A DNA stretch of 64,000 bases, from positions 57,703-121,702 of the forward strand of contig JAEYVY010000001.1 in the NCBI GenBank assembly GCA_023429375.1, given 5' to 3'. Numbering within the stretch: position 1 is the stretch's first letter; the number at the start of each line of letters is the position of its first letter. The notes under the pieces are model-generated. The model saw only the letters and a program-made list of their open reading frames with translations, searched no databases and had not been told where the DNA came from. Shown one piece after another: positions 17,043 through 26,070 of the stretch. Made by a program: the position numbers and the translations under genes. This stretch comes from Bacteroidota bacterium (lineage in GTDB: Bacteria; Bacteroidota; Bacteroidia; Bacteroidales; Tannerellaceae).

Positions 17043-17642
17043 TCAGAAATCGAAGCTCAACTGTTCGGGCAGGAGGGTAAACGTTTTACGATGGTAAGGG
17101 GTGATGCCCAGTTGACGGATGGCCTCGCGGTGGGCTTTCGTAGGGTATCCTTTATTCTCCTCCCAGGAATAGCCGGGAAACCGGAGAGCTAACTCATTCA
17201 TATAATCATCGCGATAGGTTTTCGCTAAGACAGAGGCGGCGGCAATGCTGAGGTATTTGCCATCGCCTTTTATTATGGGGGTATGCGGAATGCCGGGGTA
17301 GGGTGTAAACCGATTGCCGTCGATCAGTAAATGTTGCGGACGAACGGTGAGCTTGTCTACGGCCCTATGCATGGCAAGAAAGGAGGCCTTCAGGATATTG
17401 ATCTGATCGATCTCTTCGGGAGTGACGATGCCTACCGCCCAACTTAAGGCTTCATTTTCAATCAGAGGCCTCAATTCGTATCTTTTCTTTTCGGTGAGCT
17501 GCTTGCTGTCGTTCAATAGTTCGTTTTCGAAATTGGGCGGTAAGACCACAGCGGCCGCAAAAACGGCACCGGCGAGACAGCCTCTGCCGGCTTCGTCACA
17601 TCCGGCCTCTACGATTCCTGGTGTATGAAAAGCAAGTAACAT
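17043..17642 (-). CDS. rnhB: ribonuclease HII
   Basis: RNase HII cuts the RNA strand of RNA-DNA hybrids and removes single ribonucleotides from DNA. EAGCDEAGRGCLAGAVFAAA near residue 12 holds the first catalytic Asp and Glu, LLIDGN near 104 the next Asp, and AAASVLAKTYRDDYM near 133 the last. It is 199 residues long and is the final gene of a minus-strand run. It begins two bases after the vanZ-like gene and ends five bases from sufE. Confidence 0.96.
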   Translation of the reverse strand: MLLAFHTPGIVEAGCDEAGRGCLAGAVFAAAVVLPPNFENELLNDSKQLTEKKRYELRPLIENEALSWAVGIVTPEEIDQINILKASFLAMHRAVDKLTVRPQHLLIDGNRFTPYPGIPHTPIIKGDGKYLSIAAASVLAKTYRDDYMNELALRFPGYSWEENKGYPTKAHREAIRQLGITPYHRKTFTLLPEQLSFDF

Positions 17643-17643
17643 T

Positions 17644-18042
17644 CTACGATTTTTTTAAGATAGCGGGACGCAACAGGTAATAGGAAATAAGCGTAGCAAA
17701 GACCACCCCGCTGATATTGGCAAGGAGATCGGCCCATTCGCCTCCGCGATAGGACGTAAGGTATTCTTGTCCCAGTTCAATACCGGCACTTAAGAGGATG
17801 GGGCAGAGGGTGGCTCCGATCCAGGCATGCATGAAATTGGGTGTATCGCTATGTCGGTGGTTACGCAGGAATTCGAGCCACAGCATGCCCGACAAACCAC
17901 CATACATGCAGAAATGCACCAGCTTGTCGAAATAGGGGAAAAGCGGTGGCTCGCTGAACGTGGGCGGCTTGAAAAAGGACAGGTATATGACTGTCAGAAT
18001 CAGAAAGGACGAGAAAGGGTATTTCTTAAGGTAGTAGAGCAT
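17644..18042 (-). CDS. VanZ-like small membrane protein
   Basis: A 132-residue protein with four hydrophobic segments. The motifs YFDKLVHFCMYGGLSGML near residue 38 and ELGQEYLTSYRGGEWADLLANISG near 91 match the VanZ-like family, whose general role is unknown despite the name, taken from a teicoplanin resistance protein. It is sandwiched between sufS (10-base gap) and rnhB (one-base gap), so co-expression is likely. No resistance role should be inferred. Confidence 0.8.
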   Translation of the reverse strand: MLYYLKKYPFSSFLILTVIYLSFFKPPTFSEPPLFPYFDKLVHFCMYGGLSGMLWLEFLRNHRHSDTPNFMHAWIGATLCPILLSAGIELGQEYLTSYRGGEWADLLANISGVVFATLISYYLLRPAILKKS

Positions 18043-18052
18043 GATGATTCGT

Positions 18053-19267
18053 TTAAAACATTTTTCGAACGCGATCTATACTTTCTACTAACGTATCGAT
18101 TTCCTTTTTCGTATTATATAAGGCAAAAGAGGCTCTTACCGTACCGTCGATGCCTAACTCACGCATGAGGGGCTCGGCGCAATGATGGCCTGTACGAACG
18201 GCTATGCCCAGTCGGTCTAATAGCATCCCCATGTCGTAATGATGGATAGTGCCAACCAGAAACGAGATTACGCAGCTTTTGTGTGCGGCCTGTCCGATAA
18301 TGCGCATCCCTTCGATGGCGCTCAGCTTTTCGGTGGCATAGTGCAGTAATTCATTCTCGTAAGCAGCGATCTGGTCAATGCCTAAGGCCGTAACATAGTC
18401 GAGGGCTGCTGCCAATGCGGTACTTCCGATATAGTCAGGGGTGCCGGCTTCGAACTTGAACGGCAGTTCATTGAATACTGTCTTTTCGAAAGAAACAGAG
18501 GAAATCATTTCGCCACCGCCCTGATAGGGTGGGAGCTTGTCCAGCCATTCTTCTTTTCCGTAGAGGACGCCTATCCCTGTGGGGCCGTAGATTTTATGTC
18601 CGGAAAAGACATAGAAGTCTACATCCAGCGCCTGCACATCGACCTTGATATGAGGAACGGCTTGGGCACCATCTAACAAGACTGGCACGCCATGCTTGTG
18701 GGCTTCGGCAATAATCTCGACAACGGGGTTAACCGTGCCCAATACGTTGGATACATGGGTGACGGAGACGAGTTTTGTCTTTTCGCTGAACAGATTGCGG
18801 AAGCTGTCCATGCATAGCTCGCCCTTTTCATTGATTGGAATCACCTTTAAGGATATGCCTTTGCGGGCGGCTTGGATCTGCCAGGGCACGATATTGGAAT
18901 GGTGCTCCATGGCGGATACGATCACTTCGTCGCCAGCTTGCATAAATTGATCGGTAAAAGAGGAGGCGATGAGGTTGATGGCCTCGGTCGTTCCGCGGGT
19001 GAAAATGATTTCGTTGGACGAACGGGCATTCAGGAAGCGTTGTGTCGTTTTGCGGGCTTCTTCGTGCGCCTCGGTAGCTTTCTGGCTGAGATAGTGAACG
19101 CCACGGTGTATGTTGGCATTCAGCGTATAATAACCTTGTTCTATCTTTTCAACCACGCAGCGCGGTTTTTGAGTGGTGGCACCGTTGTCGAGGTAGACAA
19201 GGGGTTTGCCGTATATCGTTTCCGAAAGGATAGGAAAATCCTTGCGAATGGTATCTAAATCGTACAT
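18053..19267 (-). CDS. sufS: cysteine desulfurase SufS
   Basis: A PLP enzyme that removes sulfur from cysteine for Fe-S cluster assembly. It begins MYDLDTIRKDFPIL with YLDNGATTQKP near residue 25; the PLP lysine is K225 in SGHKIYGPTG, and the persulfide cysteine is in RTGHHCAEPLM near 361, the SufS-type arrangement. The 404-residue length is normal. Its partner sufE lies 1 kb away on the opposite strand, so the two are not in one operon. Confidence 0.95.
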   Translation of the reverse strand: MYDLDTIRKDFPILSETIYGKPLVYLDNGATTQKPRCVVEKIEQGYYTLNANIHRGVHYLSQKATEAHEEARKTTQRFLNARSSNEIIFTRGTTEAINLIASSFTDQFMQAGDEVIVSAMEHHSNIVPWQIQAARKGISLKVIPINEKGELCMDSFRNLFSEKTKLVSVTHVSNVLGTVNPVVEIIAEAHKHGVPVLLDGAQAVPHIKVDVQALDVDFYVFSGHKIYGPTGIGVLYGKEEWLDKLPPYQGGGEMISSVSFEKTVFNELPFKFEAGTPDYIGSTALAAALDYVTALGIDQIAAYENELLHYATEKLSAIEGMRIIGQAAHKSCVISFLVGTIHHYDMGMLLDRLGIAVRTGHHCAEPLMRELGIDGTVRASFALYNTKKEIDTLVESIDRVRKMF

Positions 19268-19316
19268 CTTATCTTTTTTATATATAACAAAAGCAAAGAT
19301 ACGATGTTTAAGGAAT

Positions 19317-20687
19317 TCAGCGTTTGACCACGCAACGTTTTTTCCAAATGCCTGTCCTGTAATAAATATAGGTAATGATAAAAGCGATGACGATGCTTAA
19401 CCCGATGGCCCACCAAACGCCGGCACGACCGAATTGATCGCCCATGTAGTAGGCCAGCGGAATACGTATTAGCCAAAGAGAAAAGAGGCTGATCATCATC
19501 GTGAAAAATGTATCGCCGGCTCCTCGCAGGGCTCCGTTGTATACGTTCAAAGCTCCGTGGAAAACCAGGAATCCGGCCGTAATCAGCAGAAATTCGTTGC
19601 CGATGCGGATTACTTGTTCATCAGAAGTAAAGGCTTGCATAATAAGTTCGCCGCTAAACCAGATGATGGTAAACATAATCAGACTGAAGGCGATATTGAT
19701 ATAGTGTGAGAAGCGCAAGCCTCGACGAACGCGGTCGTATTTTCCGGCGCCGATATTCTGTCCGGCAAAGGCAGCCAAGGCGCCCGACAGGGTAAGGATG
19801 GCCTGCGTAATGATGGTGTCGACTTTGCCGGCTGCTCCGTAGGCCGTCAGCGTATCGGTACCGAATCCGTTCACAATGCTAAGCAGCGCAATCAAACCGA
19901 GTGCTATGGCACATTGCTGAACACTGGTAGGCAAACCGATTTTCAGCCCTTCCTTAAAAAGCTTCATATTGAAGAGCAGGTCTTTCTTTTTTATAGACAG
20001 AAGAGGATGGGTATTGTTGACATAGATAAGGGCTATGCACATGCCTACGCCCTGTGCGATGACGGTAGCCCGGGCAGCTCCCTCGATTCCCCAACCGAGC
20101 ACGAGAATGAACAACAGATCGAGCGCAATATTGAGTAGGGTAGTAGTCAGAATGAAGAGCATAGGCTTGACCGATTCGCCAATTCCCCGGAGGATGGAGA
20201 TGATGCTGTTGAACGTGACGAAAAGGAAGGTTCCGCCGATGTAAATCTTGAAATAGGCTACGGCTTGGGGGATGACCTCTTCGGGAGTATTGGTGATACG
20301 GAAAACCGGTTCGGCAAAGATAATTCCCGCAATGGACAGGGTGATACCCACGCCCAGCATGAACAGGAAGAAGGAGGAAAAGGCGCCTTGCACCTTGTCG
20401 TATTCGCGTGCACCGAAATATTGGGAGACAACAACCGAAGTTCCACTGCCCACCCCGATAACTAATGAGATAATGAAATAATAGACGAAGAAAGACGCGG
20501 AGATAGCTGCCAATGCCTCTTTGCCGAGAAACTGCCCTACGATAATACTGTCTGTAATCGTGTAGGCTTGTTGCAGCAGATTACCTATTAATAAAGGGAT
20601 GGCAAATCGAAGTATTACTTTCCATTCCTTGCCTCGGGTCAGGTCGTTTAGTCCGTTCTTTGATGTCCGGTTATCCTCCATGCGCAT
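19317..20687 (-). CDS. MATE-family multidrug/sodium antiporter
   Basis: The protein has 12 predicted membrane helices and the MATE signatures IPLLIGNLLQQAYTITDSI at the N-terminus, FLGKEALAAIS near 55 and LRGAGDTFFTMM near 391 (the C-lobe equivalent). The 456-residue length is typical. MATE proteins export cationic compounds using sodium or proton gradients; the substrate here is unknown. It starts three bases after the YihY gene ends, so the two are coupled. An alternative ATG lies at 20681. Confidence 0.92.
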   Translation of the reverse strand: MRMEDNRTSKNGLNDLTRGKEWKVILRFAIPLLIGNLLQQAYTITDSIIVGQFLGKEALAAISASFFVYYFIISLVIGVGSGTSVVVSQYFGAREYDKVQGAFSSFFLFMLGVGITLSIAGIIFAEPVFRITNTPEEVIPQAVAYFKIYIGGTFLFVTFNSIISILRGIGESVKPMLFILTTTLLNIALDLLFILVLGWGIEGAARATVIAQGVGMCIALIYVNNTHPLLSIKKKDLLFNMKLFKEGLKIGLPTSVQQCAIALGLIALLSIVNGFGTDTLTAYGAAGKVDTIITQAILTLSGALAAFAGQNIGAGKYDRVRRGLRFSHYINIAFSLIMFTIIWFSGELIMQAFTSDEQVIRIGNEFLLITAGFLVFHGALNVYNGALRGAGDTFFTMMISLFSLWLIRIPLAYYMGDQFGRAGVWWAIGLSIVIAFIITYIYYRTGIWKKRCVVKR

Positions 20688-20690
20688 CGA

Positions 20691-22055
20691 TCAAATATCT
20701 TTTAGCAGGACCGATGCGTTTTCGTTCATCATGTCCTTGCGAGTCTTGAGCAGGGCTTCCCATTCCTTTTTAAACAGGTCTGAGGTGTCTATCTTAAAAT
20801 TTTCGGATCCCCGTTCGTCAATCTTTGTAAATAATAAACCGATGCTCAACTGGTTGATGTCGATGGCCGGCTGGTAATGGACAATCAGGTCGTCATTGCC
20901 GTAGCGCGTCTCGGTAATGATGTTGAGCTCGACCAGCAAATATAATATTTCGGTAGTGATACGGATGGGGATGCGATAAGATTCGGACAATTCGTCGGCC
21001 GTATAGGGCTTTTCTCCCTTGGCAAATCGTTTGGCAATGAGCGATGCAATGAGCAAGGTGAGGAAGTCTTTGTAGCGACGGGTGATATTTTTACTGTCAC
21101 GTTCGAAGCTGAACTTGTTTACGTTTTGAGACGCATAGGATATCTCTGCCCCGAAAAGACAGATAAGCCAGGACAGCTGTAGCCAAAGTAAGAGGAGGGG
21201 TAAGGCTGCAAAACTACCGTAGATAGCATTGTATTTGCTCACCCATATCTGCCCGTTGATGTATAAATATTGAAATATCTGGAAGGCAATACCTGCCACA
21301 ATCGCTGCCACAAAGCCATTGAGGAACCGTACTTTGGTGTTCGGTAGCATGAGGTAGAGGACGGTAAACGCCAATATGGTCATCACGAAAGGAGATATGT
21401 TGAGTATAAACTCGACGACGGGAGTGAATAACACGTATTGATTGAGGAACGTACCCCTCAGTGTAGACAGGAAGATGGATATACCGCTGGATGCGGTGAG
21501 TAGGATAGGCAAGAGTAAGAACATGCCCATATAATCCATGACCTTACGTGGCCAGGTACGGGATTTCTGGATCTGCCAAATGTCGTTGAACGTATCTTCG
21601 ATGGATGATATCAGGCTGATAACTGTATAGAACAAAAGTACCAGACCGACTCCGATAATGACTCCGCCTTGGGCTTGCTGAAGGTAACTCTCAACGTATT
21701 CGAAAGCCATTTTGAGCTCTTGCTCGTGGCCCGGAAACAAGAAATACATTTGCTGCCTGACGGCTGCTTGAAATCCGAAGCCTTGGGCGATGCCCAGAAG
21801 AACGGCTAATAGAGGAACTATGGCAAGCAGTGTGCTAAAGGTCAAGGCGGAAGCCTTGGTTTGCAGGGCCTGGCTCTGGAATCCCCGGATGGCGAGAATG
21901 ATCGTCTTAATGGTGTTGATATAAACTTCTTTCAGCCCACTCACCTCATGCTCGGTAATGCGCCAGATATCGTAGGTGATGAACCGGATCAGCCAGGAAA
22001 TAAAATTCCCCAATCGCTCTATAATCGTTTTCTTATGACCGTCTTCTGTCTTCAT
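20691..22055 (-). CDS. YihY/BrkB-family inner-membrane protein
   Basis: Six hydrophobic segments and the family features are present: ALTFSTLLAIVPLLAVLLGIAQGFGF near residues 67-92, NDIWQIQKSRTWPRKVMDY near 157 and YGSFAALPLLLLWLQLSWLICLFGAEISY near 263. A cytoplasmic C-terminal part of about 150 residues with a winged-helix-like look follows. The function of the family is unsettled; the old names RNase BN and BrkB are not reliable guides. It starts about 20 bases after the 3' end of rnpB, with no terminator between. Confidence 0.87.
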   Translation of the reverse strand: MKTEDGHKKTIIERLGNFISWLIRFITYDIWRITEHEVSGLKEVYINTIKTIILAIRGFQSQALQTKASALTFSTLLAIVPLLAVLLGIAQGFGFQAAVRQQMYFLFPGHEQELKMAFEYVESYLQQAQGGVIIGVGLVLLFYTVISLISSIEDTFNDIWQIQKSRTWPRKVMDYMGMFLLLPILLTASSGISIFLSTLRGTFLNQYVLFTPVVEFILNISPFVMTILAFTVLYLMLPNTKVRFLNGFVAAIVAGIAFQIFQYLYINGQIWVSKYNAIYGSFAALPLLLLWLQLSWLICLFGAEISYASQNVNKFSFERDSKNITRRYKDFLTLLIASLIAKRFAKGEKPYTADELSESYRIPIRITTEILYLLVELNIITETRYGNDDLIVHYQPAIDINQLSIGLLFTKIDERGSENFKIDTSDLFKKEWEALLKTRKDMMNENASVLLKDI

Positions 22056-22073
22056 AAGCTTTGATTTTTAAAT

Positions 22074-22437
22074 ATAACAGTCTGCCTATAAGCCGGGTTC
22101 TGTGCTCCATGCTTTTTAGGGCTGGAGTGTCTGTCATTTATCTAGCCTTGCCGTCACCGGCAAGATCGAGCGGTCTACCCCCCGGCATCGGACGAGCCAT
22201 CCTACATGCGCCGGTATACATGACCTTACAACCCATAAGACGTACGGCATATCGTATTGCTACGACATCCGGTAGGCTCTTACCCCACCTTTTCACCCTT
22301 ACCGGACAAGTCCGGCGGTTCTTTTCTGTTACGCTGCTCTACCCTCACGAATAGCTTCCCGTTAAGAAGTATGGTGCTCTGTGTTGCCCGGACGTTCCTC
22401 TTGCACGAAAGCAAGCGACAGACCGGCAGACTGTATG
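22074..22437 (-). ncRNA. rnpB: RNase P RNA (bacterial type A)
   Basis: On the minus strand the RNA starts near ACAGTCTGCC and ends in GGCAGACTGTT, which pair as helix P1. Between them are the conserved GAGGAACGTCCGGGC-like core near the 5' end (minus strand near 22395), GGTAAGGGTGAAAAGGTGGGGTAAGAG with the universal GGTAAGAG (near 22280), and the 3' part ACAGAACCCGGCTTATAG (near 22100). It processes tRNA 5' ends. The exact ends are set by P1 pairing and may be off by a few bases. Confidence 0.95.
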
Positions 22438-22441
22438 ACGG

Positions 22442-22449
22442 CAAAGATA
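22442..22449 (-). promoter_or_regulatory. -7 promoter element of rnpB
   Basis: On the minus strand the sequence is TATCTTTG, placed 4-12 bases before the mapped 5' end of the RNase P RNA and directly after the FNT gene. No clear -33 TTTG was found. Confidence 0.65.
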
Positions 22450-22463
22450 GTATAAAAAAACGG

Positions 22464-23249
22464 TTAGTGCTGTGTCTTGATGTGCAGAAACCAATAGAAG
22501 CAACCGATTAGGATTGCACCGCCAATAAAGTTGCCTATGGTGGCAGGAATCAGGTTTTGGAGGATAAATGCCGACCAGGTAATGTCTGCTCCGGAATAGA
22601 TTGCGGCAGGGATAAAGAACATGTTGGCAATGGAGTGTTCGTAGCCCAAGGTGACAAAGAGCATAATGGGTGTCCATATGCCGATCCATTTACCTACTGT
22701 ATCGTTCGATGCACAGCCGAGCCAGACGCCAAGGCAGACTAGCCAATTGGCTCCGATTCCTTTGATCAGTACCTGTAAGAAGTCCTGGTTAACCTTGTGA
22801 TCGGCCAAATGAAACAGGTAGTCTTGCCATGGTGCTTTATCGAGCAGACCGACCTGGGTAGATAAGATATAGGCGATAAACTGCGCACCTATAAAATTGA
22901 AGAAGTAGGAGAGTATGAGGTATTTAACCAGTTTGACTGCACTGATTTGTTTTCTGAGGCAGGGGATGGTCAGCGTGGCACAGTTGCTTGTAAAAAGGTC
23001 GGATCCGGTAAAGATTATCATGATAAGTCCTACCGGGAAAAGAGCTCCGGCAACAAATTTAACCAGACCGATGTTATCTGTCACCATGCCTCCGGCAACC
23101 ATAACGCTTAATAAGCCTCCTAAAGCGATAAAAGCACCTCCTTGCAGAGATAGGAGGATAAAGGTGGATAGCGGATACTTTGTTTTCTTCAATCCCGCTT
23201 CGCTGAATAATAAAGTTGTCTTTTGTGGTGAATTGTAGTTCTCCGTCAT
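22464..23249 (-). CDS. formate/nitrite transporter (FNT) family channel
   Basis: Six membrane helices and the FNT signatures are present: LQGGAFIALGGLLSVMVAGGM near residue 39, GSDLFTSNCATL near 83 (the omega loop region), KGIGANWLVCLGVWLG near 165 and GYEHSIANMFFIPAAIYSG near 203. The channels are homopentamers carrying formate, nitrite or related small anions. Formate export would suit a fermenting gut organism, but the substrate is not determined. The frame is open from a TTG at 23264; the ATG at 23249 is preferred because a possible -7 element (TACCTTTG on the minus strand, 23263-23270) overlaps the longer version. Confidence 0.92.
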   Translation of the reverse strand: MTENYNSPQKTTLLFSEAGLKKTKYPLSTFILLSLQGGAFIALGGLLSVMVAGGMVTDNIGLVKFVAGALFPVGLIMIIFTGSDLFTSNCATLTIPCLRKQISAVKLVKYLILSYFFNFIGAQFIAYILSTQVGLLDKAPWQDYLFHLADHKVNQDFLQVLIKGIGANWLVCLGVWLGCASNDTVGKWIGIWTPIMLFVTLGYEHSIANMFFIPAAIYSGADITWSAFILQNLIPATIGNFIGGAILIGCFYWFLHIKTQH

Positions 23250-23537
23250 TTTTTTTGACCGCAAAGGTAACTCAACTTTTTATTTTATACTTACTTGTGA
23301 CGAGAACAATATGACATAATTGCTGTTATTATAGTAAAGATACCAATTTGTCATGTCAGTAATTCGATCAGGCGGGTACTTTGTATAGCACAGTACTGTT
23401 AAACCCCGTTAAGTTAGCCTTCTGTGTCGTTAAAAGAGATGAAAAAGCGTATGATAATAAACTATTTGCACAATTTTTGAGTTTAATTTGTTGTAGTTTA
23501 AATGTTAAATTTAAGTGTTTAATTAAAAACAACAGAT

Positions 23538-25025
23538 ATGAAGAAGACATGGAAAAATGTATTAGGTTTTGTGCTGATAGCTGCGATTAGTTCTGCTGCT
23601 GCAGTCGGAACTACTACGTATTTGATGAGCAAGAAGCAATATACTGAACAGACAAATTTTGATGGCGTTTTTGCGCAGCCTGTCAGAATGACGAATCTAG
23701 CATCAGTAGCAGCTGAGAGTGTAGATTTTACAACAGCTGCCGAGGCAACTGTTCATGCTGTTGTTCATATAAAATCAACGGCCACGGTTAAAACCGGAGG
23801 GGGAGAATATATCGACCCATTTGAATTTTTCTTTGGTAATCGCGGTTTTTCTCGTCCAAACCCACAACCTCGTGTAGGGTCTGGTTCGGGTGTGATTATC
23901 TCGACTGATGGCTATATTTTAACAAACAACCACGTGATTGATGGAGCTGATGAATTGGAGGTTACCTTGAACGATAACCGGAAGTTTTCGGCTAAAGTAA
24001 TCGGTACAGATCCGCAAACAGATATTGCTTTGATCAAAATAAACGAAAATAACCTTCCTACCATCCCATTTGGTGATTCTGAAAAGATTAAGGTAGGTGA
24101 GTGGGTTCTGGCAGTTGGTAATCCTTTTAATTTGACTTCGACCGTAACAGCAGGAATTGTCAGTGCGAAGAGTCGTGCAATAGCTCCTTCGGCAGTTAAT
24201 CAGATACAATCATTTATTCAGACTGATGCAGCCGTTAACCCAGGTAATAGTGGGGGTGCTTTGGTGAATACGAAAGGAGAATTGATCGGTATCAATACGG
24301 CTATTTATTCGGAAACAGGGAATTTTGCAGGCTATTCATTTGCCGTTCCTATCTCTATAGCCGGTAAGGTGGCAGCTGACTTGAAACAATATGGTGTAGT
24401 ACAGCGTGCCGTTTTAGGGGTAATGATTCAGGACGTACAGAATGTTCCGGAAGAAGATCGTAAAAGTCTGAAAGTGCTGGAAGGTGCCTATATTGCTTCG
24501 TTTGCCGAACGTAGTACCGCTAAAGAAGCCGGCATGGAAGTAGGCGATGTGGTTATTGCGGTGAATGATGTAAAAATCAAATCATCGAATGCGCTTCAGG
24601 AACAGATCAGCAAATATCGTCCGGGTGATAAGGTGAAGGTGACGGTAAACCGTAAAGGCTCTGAAAAGACATTAACCGTAGAGTTGCGTAATGCCCAAGG
24701 CAGTACGGAAGTGAAGAAAGGTGGTGATGCTGTTGAAATATTGGGCGCTGCATTCAAAGAACTGAATAATGATCAGAAAAAGAAATTGAATGTAAGCTAC
24801 GGTGTTGAAGTAACCGGAGTGACGAGTGGTAAATTCCGTGATGCCGGTATAAAGAAAGGCTTCGTCATCATGATTATAAACAATCAAAAAGTATCATCAG
24901 CGGATGATATTGAAAAGATTGTGGATAAGATTCTGAAAGGTGCTTCGGAAGAACAAGGTCTCTTTATTAAGGGATTTTATCCGAACGGACGGACTCGATA
25001 TTATGCAATCGATTTGACTGAATAA
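23538..25025 (+). CDS. Do-family serine protease HtrA/DegP
   Basis: A periplasmic protease and chaperone for misfolded envelope proteins. It has an N-terminal membrane segment (residues 8-30, a signal anchor or signal peptide), then a trypsin-like domain with H132 in TNNHVID, D162 in TDIALIK and S238 in NPGNSGG. Two PDZ domains follow, at about 275-380 and 395-490, with GAYIASFAERSTAKEAGM and GVEVTGVTSGKFRDAGI as binding loops. The 495-residue length suits DegP/DegQ types. It stands alone between a 270-base upstream gap and the promoter of rpoD. Confidence 0.95.
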   Translation: MKKTWKNVLGFVLIAAISSAAAVGTTTYLMSKKQYTEQTNFDGVFAQPVRMTNLASVAAESVDFTTAAEATVHAVVHIKSTATVKTGGGEYIDPFEFFFGNRGFSRPNPQPRVGSGSGVIISTDGYILTNNHVIDGADELEVTLNDNRKFSAKVIGTDPQTDIALIKINENNLPTIPFGDSEKIKVGEWVLAVGNPFNLTSTVTAGIVSAKSRAIAPSAVNQIQSFIQTDAAVNPGNSGGALVNTKGELIGINTAIYSETGNFAGYSFAVPISIAGKVAADLKQYGVVQRAVLGVMIQDVQNVPEEDRKSLKVLEGAYIASFAERSTAKEAGMEVGDVVIAVNDVKIKSSNALQEQISKYRPGDKVKVTVNRKGSEKTLTVELRNAQGSTEVKKGGDAVEILGAAFKELNNDQKKKLNVSYGVEVTGVTSGKFRDAGIKKGFVIMIINNQKVSSADDIEKIVDKILKGASEEQGLFIKGFYPNGRTRYYAIDLTE

Positions 25026-25113
25026 GTATTCGTTTTTGAGCAAAAAGATTGTTAAAGGTATTTAATTGGCTGGATGTGGGATGCTTCCGGCCAATTGTTG
25101 CAATAAAAAGTAT

Positions 25114-25121
25114 TATCTTTG
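25114..25121 (+). promoter_or_regulatory. -7 promoter element of rpoD
   Basis: TATCTTTG lies 30 bases before the rpoD ATG. TTG triplets at 25095-25100 are 13-16 bases upstream, closer than a usual -33 element. The reading frame of rpoD is open through this site, which shows that the longer frame is not the real gene. Confidence 0.6.
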
Positions 25122-25150
25122 CATCCCATATTTCTCAATATAATCGTTGG

Positions 25151-26011
25151 ATGAGACAATTAAAGATTACTAAGTCCATTACCAATCGCGAAAGCGCTTC
25201 GCTGGATAAGTACCTCCAAGAGATTGGACGTGAAGATCTTATTACAGTAGAAGAGGAAGTAGAATTGGCACAGGCAATTAAAAGAGGAGACCGTAGAGCA
25301 TTAGAGAAATTGACTCGTGCAAATCTTCGTTTCGTTGTTTCGGTAGCTAAGCAATACCAAAATCAAGGGTTGAGTTTACCTGACTTAATTAATGAGGGAA
25401 ACCTCGGATTGATTAAAGCAGCCGAAAAATTCGATGAAACCAGAGGGTTTAAGTTTATTTCTTATGCAGTATGGTGGATTCGCCAGTCTATTCTGCAAGC
25501 TTTGGCAGAACAGTCAAGAATTGTACGTCTTCCATTGAATCAGGTGGGTTCGCTGAATAAAATCAGCAAAGCCTTCTCGAAATTCGAACAGGAGAACGAA
25601 CGCAGACCGTCGCCAGAAGAACTAGCAGACGAATTGGACATACCGGTAGATAAGATTACCGATACGCTGAAAGTATCCGGTAGACATATCTCGGTGGATG
25701 CCCCATTTGTGGAAGGTGAAGACAATAGCCTCTTGGACGTACTTGTGAATGATGATGCTCCTATTGCTGACCGATCGTTAATGAATGAGTCACTGGCGAA
25801 GGAGATTGACAGGGCACTTGCTACATTGACCGAAAGAGAATGTGAGATAATCAAAATGTTTTTCGGTATTGGCTGTCAGGAAATGACATTAGAAGAGATT
25901 GGCGACAAATTTGGCCTTACTAGAGAGCGCGTCCGCCAGATCAAGGAAAAAGCTATCAGAAGATTAAGACAAGGAACACGTAGCAAGCTCCTCAAATCGT
26001 ATTTAGGTTAA
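25151..26011 (+). CDS. rpoD: primary RNA polymerase sigma factor (sigma-70/RpoD, Bacteroidetes type)
   Basis: The 286-residue protein begins MRQLKITKSITNRESASLDKY and lacks region 1.1, as in Bacteroidetes housekeeping sigma factors. Region 1.2 has YLQEIGREDLITVEEE, region 2 LRFVVSVAKQYQNQGLSLPDLINEGN and KFDETRGFKFISYAVWWIRQSI (-10 type recognition), region 3 the segment from RLPLNQ, and region 4 LTERECEIIKMFFGI and LEEIGDKFGLTRERVRQIKEKAIRRLR. It directs transcription from the TTTG/TAnnTTTG promoters seen across this window. The frame extends back to 25049, but the ATG at 25151 is the natural start. Confidence 0.95.
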   Translation: MRQLKITKSITNRESASLDKYLQEIGREDLITVEEEVELAQAIKRGDRRALEKLTRANLRFVVSVAKQYQNQGLSLPDLINEGNLGLIKAAEKFDETRGFKFISYAVWWIRQSILQALAEQSRIVRLPLNQVGSLNKISKAFSKFEQENERRPSPEELADELDIPVDKITDTLKVSGRHISVDAPFVEGEDNSLLDVLVNDDAPIADRSLMNESLAKEIDRALATLTERECEIIKMFFGIGCQEMTLEEIGDKFGLTRERVRQIKEKAIRRLRQGTRSKLLKSYLG

Positions 26012-26040
26012 CTTGGAGTTCAAACACTTTAAGGAAAAAA

Positions 26041-26070
26041 AAAGGTAATCCTGCCCGGATTACCTTTTTT
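26041..26070. terminator. bidirectional terminator between rpoD and the CvfB-like gene
   Basis: GGTAATCC (26044-26051) and GGATTACC (26057-26064) form an eight-base stem, extended by A/T pairs on both sides (AAAAA before, TTTTTT after). It can end rpoD on the plus strand and the convergent gene on the minus strand. Confidence 0.9.

Noticed and set aside
17644..18042. Glycopeptide resistance from the VanZ-like protein
   Set aside because: The family is widespread and no vanA-type genes are present; the name reflects only fold similarity.
22061..22511. Plus-strand frames across the rnpB region
   Set aside because: The region is explained by RNase P RNA on the other strand.
23381..23590. Small frames in the gap before htrA
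   Set aside because: They overlap the htrA start, show no family pattern and fit chance frames in A/T-rich DNA.
25049..25150. Extended N-terminus of rpoD
   Set aside because: The stretch contains the -7 element of the gene and has no similarity to sigma factor regions.
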